This document shows, piece after piece, positions 52,046-59,659 of a stretch of DNA of 59,659 nucleotides (position 1 is its first letter; every line of letters begins with the position of its first letter). The DNA is taken from contig CADCGB010000020.1 of NCBI GenBank assembly GCA_902800815.1, forward strand, positions 1-59,659, given 5' to 3'. The stretch comes from Fibrobacter succinogenes. Lineage in GTDB: Bacteria > Fibrobacterota > Fibrobacteria > Fibrobacterales > Fibrobacteraceae. Made by a program: the position numbers and the translations under genes. The notes below the pieces were generated by a model. It was not told where the DNA came from. It saw only the letters and a list, made by a program, of their open reading frames with translations, and searched no databases.

Positions 52046-53977
52046 GTGTATAAGCATTCCTCGGGTGTTTTAGCGGTAACGTTTTTTACCGCTGGGCTGT
52101 TTGGCGCCTGCTCGGAATCGTCCGAAACTGGGGTTTCCCCCGCGGATGGCGATTCAGATGTAGCGGCTGCCACGGAGTTGCCTGGTTCTGATTCTGGCCA
52201 AGGGGTTGGTTGGTCACAGGCATCTTCCGCTGGCATTGCCGGCGTAGAATCTTCAAGCGATAATTCTCTCACCAGTTCATCGGTTGGAATCCCCGGCATT
52301 TCGTCGTCTTCGCCTTCGCTCGGGTCGTCCGCCGCTCTCCCAGCCTCATCTTCCAGCGCCGTAGAATTCGTTTACGTGGCTCCCGCAAATTTTTCGGATA
52401 CGGTAAATGGAGCCGTATTTAACATGGTTTATGTTGCAGGTGGCACGTATACGCGCGGGTGCGACAACTGTGCCGAGCAGGACAAGATTTACGAAACTCC
52501 TTCACACAAGGTAAGCGTCAGCAATTACTACGCAGCAACCACCGAGGTAACGATCGCGCAGTGGAATGCCGTAATGGGCGGCAAAAAAAGCGCCTGGGAA
52601 TCGGACAAGGCCCCCAAAATAGGCGTAAGCTGGTTTGACGCGAATAGTTTCGCATGCAAGCTCGGGCAACTTACCGGGCATCAGTACCGCCTGCTGACCG
52701 ATGCCGAATGGGAATTCGCGGCACGCGGTGGAAAGGAAGGCATTGCTGACAACTTCAAGTTTTCCGGGAGCAACAATGTCGACGATGTCGCGTGGTATTC
52801 CGAAAATAGCGGAGGCAAGGCGCACGACGTTGCGACCAAGAAGCCCAACAAACTCGGGCTCTATGACATGAGTGGCAATTCCTGGGAATGGGTGTATGAC
52901 TGGCTCGTAGGCTATACCACAGGCGACAAAGTTGATCCGGTGCAACTCACGGGTTCGGGCAACAAGACGCGTCGTGGCGGTAGTTACGGCGAGCCCGCCG
53001 AATTCGCTCGGGTAAGCCGCCGCGCCATCCGTAGCCGCGACGGCGCTGCCGACATGGGGTTTAGAATCGGTATGTCTACAGAACTTCCGCCGGGGATGGT
53101 TGGCCCCTGCGAGGCGGCGAACCCCTCTGCAGCCGTATGCGATGGCGACAAGTATCGCGATTGTCGTCTGATTACCACTGCAGACGAAGCATGGATTAGT
53201 GATGACTACACCGTAGTCATTAGTGGGGATGGGGTCGCCGCCCTTTCAGGTTTCCCGAACGTTTCGGGACAGTGGTACACGCTCAATAACCGCAGTTTCA
53301 ATGTAGTCACCAAGAGCGGCACCAAAACTTACGCATATTACGTCTTTAGCGAAGACGAACTCACCATGATTAGCGACGACGGCATTCCCTACCGCCTATA
53401 CAAAAGAGCCATGAGCGAGGCAAAAAGCAAGGTAACCCTCCCGACGGTAAACAGTCCGAAAACATTGGAACAGTTGATTGCCGCGGTGGAACCCGAGCGC
53501 CTCGTAACCGACGAGCAACTCGCCCACCCCGACACAAGCGTGCGCGACCCGCGTATCGCCGCCGCAAGCGGATACACCTGGTTCTTTGACGGGCGCTGCT
53601 GTGGAGGGAACCACAAGTACCGTTTCCACCTCGACAAGAACGGCGACGCCGAATTCGTGGTGATGGATTACGACGACACGCACCACGAGAACATCCTCGC
53701 GAAAGGGCGCTGGTTCACCGTCGGAAACATCGGGCTTCACATCGTACTGAACGGCAAGTATTACAACTACCTCTACACCGCGGGCGAGCGCACCATGAGT
53801 TACAGCGAGTACATGCCCGCAGGGCCTATCTTCTGCCACATTTCATTCCAGAGCTACGAACGGGGCGACTTCCGCATATTCAACAAGACTCTCTATGACG
53901 ACAACATCAAGCGCCCGAGAGGTTTCAACGGAGAGAACCCCGTCTATGAGGCAAGTGATTACCAGTGGGGATCGTGA
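52046..53977 (+). CDS. Lipoprotein with SUMF1/FGE-type domain, non-enzymatic
   Basis: This 643-residue protein is best started at GTG 52046: GGAGG (52036-52040) lies 5 nt before it, and the product opens with a lipobox (FFTAGLFGAC, Cys near residue 22). Ser-rich linkers follow, then a formylglycine-generating-enzyme-like domain (FNMVYVAGGTYTRGC, TEVTIAQWNAVMGG, YRLLTDAEWEFAARGG, RRGGSY). Active FGE uses a Cys pair near the C-terminal motif; here that region, RRGGSYGEPAEFARVSRR, has none, so a binding role is likelier. About 250 further residues have no family I recognise. It is coupled to the next gene. Confidence 0.8.
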   Translation: MYKHSSGVLAVTFFTAGLFGACSESSETGVSPADGDSDVAAATELPGSDSGQGVGWSQASSAGIAGVESSSDNSLTSSSVGIPGISSSSPSLGSSAALPASSSSAVEFVYVAPANFSDTVNGAVFNMVYVAGGTYTRGCDNCAEQDKIYETPSHKVSVSNYYAATTEVTIAQWNAVMGGKKSAWESDKAPKIGVSWFDANSFACKLGQLTGHQYRLLTDAEWEFAARGGKEGIADNFKFSGSNNVDDVAWYSENSGGKAHDVATKKPNKLGLYDMSGNSWEWVYDWLVGYTTGDKVDPVQLTGSGNKTRRGGSYGEPAEFARVSRRAIRSRDGAADMGFRIGMSTELPPGMVGPCEAANPSAAVCDGDKYRDCRLITTADEAWISDDYTVVISGDGVAALSGFPNVSGQWYTLNNRSFNVVTKSGTKTYAYYVFSEDELTMISDDGIPYRLYKRAMSEAKSKVTLPTVNSPKTLEQLIAAVEPERLVTDEQLAHPDTSVRDPRIAAASGYTWFFDGRCCGGNHKYRFHLDKNGDAEFVVMDYDDTHHENILAKGRWFTVGNIGLHIVLNGKYYNYLYTAGERTMSYSEYMPAGPIFCHISFQSYERGDFRIFNKTLYDDNIKRPRGFNGENPVYEASDYQWGS

Positions 53978-55089
53978 TGCACGCTCAGTTCACGACCGCA
54001 TCCTTTTCTGTGGCAGTATGTGTCACGATCTTCACTGTGCTTGTCGCGTGCGGAGATTCGGATGCCCCCTCTGCCCCGCAGCCGGCAAGTTCCGCAGAGT
54101 CCGAAGCGGATGCGGCGCACTCCTCTTCGTCGCAAGCGGAATACGTGATTATTGAATCCTGCTCTTCTGATCTAAAATCTCCCGACTCCTGGGATATGTT
54201 TGGGGGGTCATCAGGGCAGGATTCACCGGAATGGTCTTCGGCGACATTGCCGTCGGAGGCCGTTCCGGTTTCTTCTTCCAGCGGGCATCTTTCGCTCGCG
54301 CAATCATCAGCGGAATCGTCTTCATCGGCAGTGATTGTCGAGACTACCCCTGAGGTAATTCTGGACAAGGACGGTTTTGCAACTGTCGCCGATGTCTACA
54401 AGAGTCTTGCTCCCGATGAGAAGGCGGTATTCATTATCCGCCATTCCGAACGGGAAGACGACGTGGCTCTAGAAACGGAACTCACCGCGAACGGAATCCA
54501 GATGGCACAAGACCTGGGGGCAACCCTCCGGAGCGACGAGGAATTCACATACGTCACATCGGGTTTTGTACGCACGAATGAGACGGCGAACCACATCTCG
54601 AAAGGGCGCGGTGAGGCAACACTCCCGAAACTCACCACAAACTACGATATCACCGGCAACTGGTTCTTGAAAATTTCAGCCGACTCGCTCGCCAAGCACG
54701 CAACGGCACTCGGCCTTAACGGCAGTTCCGTAGAGCTTATGGCACGCTGGGCATATGAAGGCGGGTACCCCGAGGCATTCTACGAACTGGAGCCCCGCGC
54801 GCAGGAATTCATGCAGACGGTCATCCGGAAGAATTTGTCCAAGTGGAAACGCGTTACCATCATGGTATCGCACGATATCTTCGTGATGCCGCTTGCCGTT
54901 TTCGGCTCGCAGAAGAAGGTCGCTCTCAAGTATCACGAGGATTACCACTGGATCAACTACATCGCAGGGCTAGCCGTCATTATCGGTGCAGACAACACAA
55001 TGCGCTACGTTCCCGTAAAGGGCACAGAATCCGGCGTCATAGACTACCTAGCCATCTATATGGCCGAGCACAAGATCTATACCAAATAG
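53977..55089 (+). CDS. Lipoprotein with histidine-phosphatase-like domain
   Basis: This 370-residue protein starts at ATG 53977, overlapping the previous stop (TGATG). It has a lipobox (IFTVLVACGD) and a long Ser/Asp-rich linker. A histidine-phosphatase-superfamily domain begins near residue 145 with VFIIRHSERE (RHxxR catalytic His) and has a second catalytic His in VSHDIFVMP. A phosphatase or phosphoesterase role outside the cell is inferred. Overlap with the SUMF1-like gene suggests a paired function. No terminator is visible, and it converges on a lyase gene. Confidence 0.78.
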   Translation: MHAQFTTASFSVAVCVTIFTVLVACGDSDAPSAPQPASSAESEADAAHSSSSQAEYVIIESCSSDLKSPDSWDMFGGSSGQDSPEWSSATLPSEAVPVSSSSGHLSLAQSSAESSSSAVIVETTPEVILDKDGFATVADVYKSLAPDEKAVFIIRHSEREDDVALETELTANGIQMAQDLGATLRSDEEFTYVTSGFVRTNETANHISKGRGEATLPKLTTNYDITGNWFLKISADSLAKHATALGLNGSSVELMARWAYEGGYPEAFYELEPRAQEFMQTVIRKNLSKWKRVTIMVSHDIFVMPLAVFGSQKKVALKYHEDYHWINYIAGLAVIIGADNTMRYVPVKGTESGVIDYLAIYMAEHKIYTK

Positions 55090-55092
55090 AGT

Positions 55093-56871
55093 CTAGAACA
55101 TCACCCTGTAAGGGATTTGCCTGTCGAAGCGGCGGCCTTTCAGGTCACGATAATTTTTATATGCAGGCCCGCGCATTTCTGCAGGGCGCGCACGACGAAG
55201 GTCCCGTATCACGGTTGTTGAATCCGTCGCCGTAGAATCACCCGCGACAATGGACGTCGTGTCGGTTGCGGAGGTATCGCGCGCAGTCGTGTCCTGCGGC
55301 TGCACAGTCGAAGTATCCGTGCTAGCGCCGGCAGATTTTTCCACCAGCACTTCAACGCGGCCCGTATATTCGGTATTGTCATTGCCCTTCACGGTGTACT
55401 TGAACGAAGCAAGCCCGCTGAAATTCGCCTTAGGCGCAAACCTTGCCGTATAGCCGTCACCCGCAAGTTCCACGGTTCCATTCTCCGCAGTAGACACACT
55501 GTAAGTCGGCGATACATCCTTGAACCCGCGCGTAATCGTGCGCAGGTCGAAATCGAGGGACTTGCCACCCGCAGCCGTCGCATGCATGGCGCCCAGCCAG
55601 TTGATATACTTCTCGATACGCACGTAGCCATCGCTTTCCTTGGTCATCGCGTCATCTTTAGACTTGTCATAACCCATCGCATCCTCGAAGTAATCCGGCA
55701 TGCCGTCCTTGTCGGAATCGGTCGCGGCCTTCCCCGCAATCACCTCGCCCCAACCATTGTTGGTCTTGATTCCCATCGCGCCCACGCTCTTCACGAGCGC
55801 ACCGGCCGTCCCAAGTGTATTCACCTGGTACCACACCAGCGAATCGATGTCGTCGTACGGGAGCACGCCACTCTGCGACGTCACGTAGCGCCACGCACTT
55901 GCTGCACTGAGCATCGGGCCCGATGTTGTAAGTTCGCTCCAGGGTTTTGCAAGTTCCTCGCCCACACCCTGGTAGTAGTAAATGCTTGAAGGCCCGCCGT
56001 TCAGTTTTCCATCGCGGTCCGTATCGATCATGTTGCCGCTTGCGTAAATACTCTGATTCTTGTCCACCTGAAACCAGGGATTAGAACCCTTCGGGCCATA
56101 GACAAAGTAATTGTTCACGATATCGTGATTGAAATGCGTGCTGGTATGCGTCGTGTAGCCCGCCTCAAAATTGTAGAGGATATTGTTCACGAACACGTCG
56201 TTAATCTTGTCGAGCGGGTTTCGGTTGTGCGTGTTCACGAAGGCGTTGTAGTACCAGGCCCACGTGCCATCGACCGATTCGATATGCGCACCGAACTGCT
56301 GCCCGATGGGGTTTGCAATCAGCGAATTCTGCACGGTAATGCCCGTAACGCGGTAGCTTGCATTGTCCGAAGAACCGCCGAAGTTGTTCCACGGAGCAAG
56401 TTCCACCGAGCAGTGGTCCACAATCACGTTCTTGGAATCGTAAAGGTTCAAGGCATCGTCCTTTTCAGATGCGGTATTTTCACCGGGGCGAATGCGCAGA
56501 TAGCGAATAATGATATTGCTCTGCTTGCCCGTGCTGAGCTTGCCGCCGTGAATGGCGATTCCCTCGCCCGGAGCCGTCTGCCCCGCAATCGTAATGTTGC
56601 TCTTGATGGAAACCGCCGTCTTGATGTTGATGATGCCACCCACATCAAAGACCACGATTCGGTTACCCTGGCTCACCGCATCGCGGAAAGAACCCGCACC
56701 GTCATCGTTCAGGTTCGTTACGTGATAAACACTGCCGCCACGGCCACCCGTGACCTGCGCGCCAAAACCGAGCGCTTCCGGGAAAGCCAGCGGCTCGGCA
56801 CCTGTCCCGATAAAACCAAACACTGTTAGGCAAAGCGCCGAAACTGCCGTTTTTGTACCAAACATTCCCAT
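55093..56871 (-). CDS. Secreted PL1-type pectate lyase
   Basis: This protein of about 592 residues starts at ATG 56871, with a Shine-Dalgarno AAAGGA 9 nt upstream (a further ATG at 56889 covers that site). The signal peptide is followed by the PL1 helix core: FPEALGFGAQVTGGRGG, NLNDDGAGSFRDAV, TIAGQTAPGEGIAIHGG (key AGQTAPGEGIAI) and VDHCSVELAP. A calcium-repeat-like DSDKDGMPD run and a beta domain follow. The protein ends in a Thr-rich linker and a KNYRDLKGRRFDRQ tail like the other secreted enzymes. Confidence 0.86.
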   Translation of the reverse strand: MGMFGTKTAVSALCLTVFGFIGTGAEPLAFPEALGFGAQVTGGRGGSVYHVTNLNDDGAGSFRDAVSQGNRIVVFDVGGIINIKTAVSIKSNITIAGQTAPGEGIAIHGGKLSTGKQSNIIIRYLRIRPGENTASEKDDALNLYDSKNVIVDHCSVELAPWNNFGGSSDNASYRVTGITVQNSLIANPIGQQFGAHIESVDGTWAWYYNAFVNTHNRNPLDKINDVFVNNILYNFEAGYTTHTSTHFNHDIVNNYFVYGPKGSNPWFQVDKNQSIYASGNMIDTDRDGKLNGGPSSIYYYQGVGEELAKPWSELTTSGPMLSAASAWRYVTSQSGVLPYDDIDSLVWYQVNTLGTAGALVKSVGAMGIKTNNGWGEVIAGKAATDSDKDGMPDYFEDAMGYDKSKDDAMTKESDGYVRIEKYINWLGAMHATAAGGKSLDFDLRTITRGFKDVSPTYSVSTAENGTVELAGDGYTARFAPKANFSGLASFKYTVKGNDNTEYTGRVEVLVEKSAGASTDTSTVQPQDTTARDTSATDTTSIVAGDSTATDSTTVIRDLRRARPAEMRGPAYKNYRDLKGRRFDRQIPYRVMF

Positions 56872-56906
56872 AATCGACCATCCTTTCATCTTATTATACT
56901 AAAAAT

Positions 56907-59576
56907 TTATCGCGTCAGGTAAAAGCCCCTATGTTTTCGCTGCTTCAAGAGGCGTCCCTGCGTGTCGTAAATGCGTCCAAGGCCATTTACATGCATTCTC
57001 TGCGCACGCGGCCTTAACGATGTTGTCGTGGAATCTCCTGTCGCAGTCGTATCGCCCGCGACAACAGATGTCGTGTCGTTTTCGTCTTGTCCGCCCTGCG
57101 AAGCGTTCACGGCAAGTCCCTGCGTCACGCCAATGTAGCGGCTAAAGGTATCGCCCGCGTTGTCCTTCAGCGTAAACTGCACGTAGCCCGCACCTGCAAA
57201 GCTGTCGGCGAGTTTCACCGTCAACCTGGAACCGCTCACGGTCGCCGTCACGCCGCTCGGGGCCGACACGGTGTAGGTTCCGCCGTCATAACCGCGGGTA
57301 AACTGCGAAAGGTCTATCATCTGGGTTTCGCCCTTCGCGAAGGTGTAGTGCGCGCGGGCCATCCATTCCAGGTAGCGTTCCAGTTCCGTCCAGCCATCGC
57401 CCAGGCGGTCCCTGTTCGCTTCGCTAAAGTCACCGCTCTTCGACTTCGGATTGTACCCGTACATATTTTCCCACCAGTCCGGAAGCCCGTCCAAATCGCT
57501 GTCGTAGTCGTCGGCCCGGATCTCGCTCGGGTAAGGCTCCCAGCCCTTGATGTTCGCCGTATCCTTCACGTCGGTTTCGCGATCGGGAATGCCCGCCATG
57601 CCACCCACGGAACCCTTCATGCTGTAGGTTCCGTTCTTGGTCTCGTTTATCACGCGGGTGTCGTGATTGTCAAGTACCGGCATGCGCTGGCCCACATCGC
57701 TCAGCACATCCTTGTAGGCGGCCTTCGCACTCTGGACAGTCGCATACGAGGCAAAGAAAGGCTTGCTGTTCCAGGGTTCCCAATCCAGCACCTGCCCGCC
57801 GGAAAGCGAATACTCGCGACCGCAATTGTCGTTGGTGCCGTCGCAGGTGAACTTGCCGCCCGCAGCCTCGAGAATATTGTTGTGGTAGTAGTACGCCTGC
57901 GAGCCCTTGCCCGTACCTTCGAACTGCGCACGCAATGTATAGCCGTGCAAGGTAGTGGCGGCGCCCTCCTTGTAGTAATTGCCCACGAAGTTCACCTCGT
58001 GCGCACCGCCATCGGTCACGCGGCTCACCCAGTTATAGACAACGTTGTTGAATATGTCGAGGCGACCCGCGTAGTAGCCGTTCCCGTCGAGGCCACCGCC
58101 CAGGCTCCAGTTGCGGCCCGCATTATGCGCAAGCAGGTTGTGGTGGAAACTGCCAATATCGCCGCCGATAGTCGCCGCGTACCCGTGTCCCGTCCCGACG
58201 GGGTAATTCTGGTGGTCCGCAATGTTCAACGCTTCCGAAATCAGCGTGCGCTGCAGCGTAAGGTTCTTGCCGCCTCGGCTACTGAAGGCTTCGTCAATCG
58301 TCCAGCTGATGCTCGCATGGTCCAATATGCTGTGGTCGCCACCGGTGAGCCCCATACCATCGTAGGTAGCACCGTAACCCAGGCGCACGCGCATGAAGCG
58401 GATAACCATATCCTTGCCCGTGAACCCGATGGGGGCGCTCTTGATGGTAATACCCTTGCCGGGAGCCGTCTGCCCCGCAATCGTCACGTAATCCTGATTG
58501 CAGACCAGGCGCGATTTCAGTTGGATCATTCCCGACACCTTGAACACGATGGTACGCGGGCCAATTTCTGCCGTGCACGCCTCGCGCAAGGAGCCTGCAC
58601 CGTCATCGTTCAGGTTCGTCACGTACACCACCTTGCCGCCGCGGCCACCTAGGGCGTTGCGGCCATAACCTTCGGCACCCTCGAACGCGACGCGGCCCGG
58701 CTTGAACGACCAGATATTCCCTGCCGTGACCGTTCCGTTCGCATCGACCTCATCTACGCGCCAGTAATATGTCTGGAGCGGAGTCGTGCCGCTCACCTTA
58801 TACGAACTACCGGATTGTTCACCCATGTAAACCGCAGTGCTCGAGGGCGTTGCCGCAAGCACAGCCGCCGAATCCGTCCCGAAATAGACGCGATGCTTTA
58901 CGGCCGACTTCGCCGCCGTCCACGAAAGCGTCAGCGCCCCGCTTTCGTGCGGAGCGTGATAATCCAGATCCGCAGGCGAAGGCCCTGTCGCCTGTGCCGC
59001 CGCATTGGGCACGTTCAGTTCAAAGCCGTTCAGGGTAACCGTGCCCGTATTCAACTTTATCGCGGTCGAAGCACCCGTACCGCTTACATTAAAAGTCACG
59101 TAGGCAATCGCCGCCTCGCCTGTCGAGAGCGCACGATTCGTGGGCTTGACCGACGCCTGCTTCGAGTTGTTCACATAGACATCGATGCTGTTGCTTACCG
59201 CCGTCCCATCGACATTGTTCAGGTACAACAAGAGACTGTGCGTCCCTGCCGCAAGATTCGAGAAGGTGAGCGTAATCGCCCCACCGCCTTCGACCATCAC
59301 GCCGTCGCACACAAGGCGCGCATAGCTCGGGGACTGCACCCCGGCCTTGTACCAGTTGGCCTTGAGGTTCGCGCTTCCGGCGACATTCACCTTCACGCCC
59401 GAAAGCGTCGTATCTTTCGAAGCGACACCCGAAACCACCCAGGGCACGTAATTCGGTTCCGTAACCTCGCTCGAATTGCGGCCGCTCATGTCAAAATCGA
59501 CCTTGATGATTGGCGATGCGGCAAAGGCAAGCGCCGCCGAGAGGCCCAATACGCGAATAGAGTTCAAACATCCCAT
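56907..59576 (-). CDS. Large secreted PL1-type pectate lyase with N-terminal beta domains
   Basis: This 889-residue secreted protein starts at ATG 59576 (AAGGAG at 59583-59588). A signal peptide (LGLSAALAFAASP) is followed by a CBM/malectin-like domain (residues 30-200) and a fibronectin-III-like domain (residues 205-300, YYWRVDEVDANG). The PL1 core has FEGAEGYGRNALGGRGG, NLNDDGAGSLREAC and LDHASISWTIDE (HxSxSW type). A DSDLDGLPDWWE repeat and tail RIYDTQGRLLKQ follow. It is the likely partner of the shorter lyase 36 nt downstream. An intrinsic terminator abuts its leader. Confidence 0.85.
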   Translation of the reverse strand: MGCLNSIRVLGLSAALAFAASPIIKVDFDMSGRNSSEVTEPNYVPWVVSGVASKDTTLSGVKVNVAGSANLKANWYKAGVQSPSYARLVCDGVMVEGGGAITLTFSNLAAGTHSLLLYLNNVDGTAVSNSIDVYVNNSKQASVKPTNRALSTGEAAIAYVTFNVSGTGASTAIKLNTGTVTLNGFELNVPNAAAQATGPSPADLDYHAPHESGALTLSWTAAKSAVKHRVYFGTDSAAVLAATPSSTAVYMGEQSGSSYKVSGTTPLQTYYWRVDEVDANGTVTAGNIWSFKPGRVAFEGAEGYGRNALGGRGGKVVYVTNLNDDGAGSLREACTAEIGPRTIVFKVSGMIQLKSRLVCNQDYVTIAGQTAPGKGITIKSAPIGFTGKDMVIRFMRVRLGYGATYDGMGLTGGDHSILDHASISWTIDEAFSSRGGKNLTLQRTLISEALNIADHQNYPVGTGHGYAATIGGDIGSFHHNLLAHNAGRNWSLGGGLDGNGYYAGRLDIFNNVVYNWVSRVTDGGAHEVNFVGNYYKEGAATTLHGYTLRAQFEGTGKGSQAYYYHNNILEAAGGKFTCDGTNDNCGREYSLSGGQVLDWEPWNSKPFFASYATVQSAKAAYKDVLSDVGQRMPVLDNHDTRVINETKNGTYSMKGSVGGMAGIPDRETDVKDTANIKGWEPYPSEIRADDYDSDLDGLPDWWENMYGYNPKSKSGDFSEANRDRLGDGWTELERYLEWMARAHYTFAKGETQMIDLSQFTRGYDGGTYTVSAPSGVTATVSGSRLTVKLADSFAGAGYVQFTLKDNAGDTFSRYIGVTQGLAVNASQGGQDENDTTSVVAGDTTATGDSTTTSLRPRAQRMHVNGLGRIYDTQGRLLKQRKHRGFYLTR

Positions 59577-59597
59577 ACATAACTCCTTTCTGCCCAC

Positions 59598-59627
59598 AAA
59601 AATACCCTCGGATTTGCTCCGGGGGTA
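59598..59627 (-). terminator. Terminator immediately upstream of the pectate lyase leader
   Basis: On minus, a 9-10 bp stem with one mismatch (TACCCCCGGA...TCCGAGGGTA) ends in five T (59598-59602). The lyase Shine-Dalgarno (59583-59588) begins 9 nt later, too close for a promoter. It either ends a gene beyond the window or attenuates the lyase. Confidence 0.75.
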
Positions 59628-59659
59628 GGGTAAAAGAAATTTTCAGTTGTCCGCGGACT

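Overview
The window looks like chromosome of a Fibrobacter species. It holds two members of the TIGR02147/DUF4423 regulator family, which I know as a Fibrobacter succinogenes paralogous family. It also has many lipoproteins with poly-Ser or Ser/Asp-rich linkers, LamG-like and sulfatase-modifying-factor-like domains, and a block of pectin- and mannan-degrading enzymes whose C-termini end in a common D-x-x-G-R tail. No plasmid, phage, CRISPR, tRNA or rRNA signature was seen.

Layout. (1) 1-7970: the 3' end of pheS; then, on the minus strand, miaA followed by an envelope-polysaccharide block (rfbB, rfbC, low-molecular-weight phosphotyrosine phosphatase, Wza-like export lipoprotein, manC); then divergent yibQ-type deacetylase and pdxJ. 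(2) 7988-14072: truA with a coupled membrane protein, a GAF/GGDEF-like protein that has lost its catalytic motif, and a fused radical-SAM protein. (3) 14146-18718: a small outer-membrane protein, a DUF6812-like protein, and a LOG protein / Ser-Thr kinase / membrane-TPR run. (4) 18777-24604, minus strand: galE, queA, a WYL regulator, a zinc-ribbon/BON protein and gltX. (5) 24721-32936: lipoproteins, a solitary OLD-family nuclease, trmO, prfA and prmC. (6) 33048-41206, minus strand: a sigma-70 factor apparently co-transcribed with two TPR proteins and RlpA, then DUF971-mrp and a degenerate twin ABC ATPase. (7) 41304 to the end: a polysaccharide-degradation island with a CE1 esterase, three pectate-lyase-like proteins (one frameshifted), a CBM35-GH26 mannanase (frameshifted), an SGNH esterase, two DUF4423 regulators around a lipoprotein, and a translationally coupled pair of lipoproteins with SUMF1-like and histidine-phosphatase domains.

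The most interesting signals are in the island and its spacers. Two promoter regions share a near-identical 20-nt imperfect palindrome (TGTTGACATnTTTGTCCACA), and a third has a related dyad. One copy lies between a DUF4423 regulator and the divergently transcribed mannanase gene, so I propose it as that regulator's operator. An intrinsic terminator sits directly against the Shine-Dalgarno of the last pectate lyase gene, which suggests attenuation. Two unrelated terminators carry the same upstream CU-rich (anti-Shine-Dalgarno-like) motif. Two single-base frameshifts hit secreted hydrolase/lyase genes; I cannot tell mutation from assembly error. All start choices, families and motifs come from reading the sequence; no database search was run.
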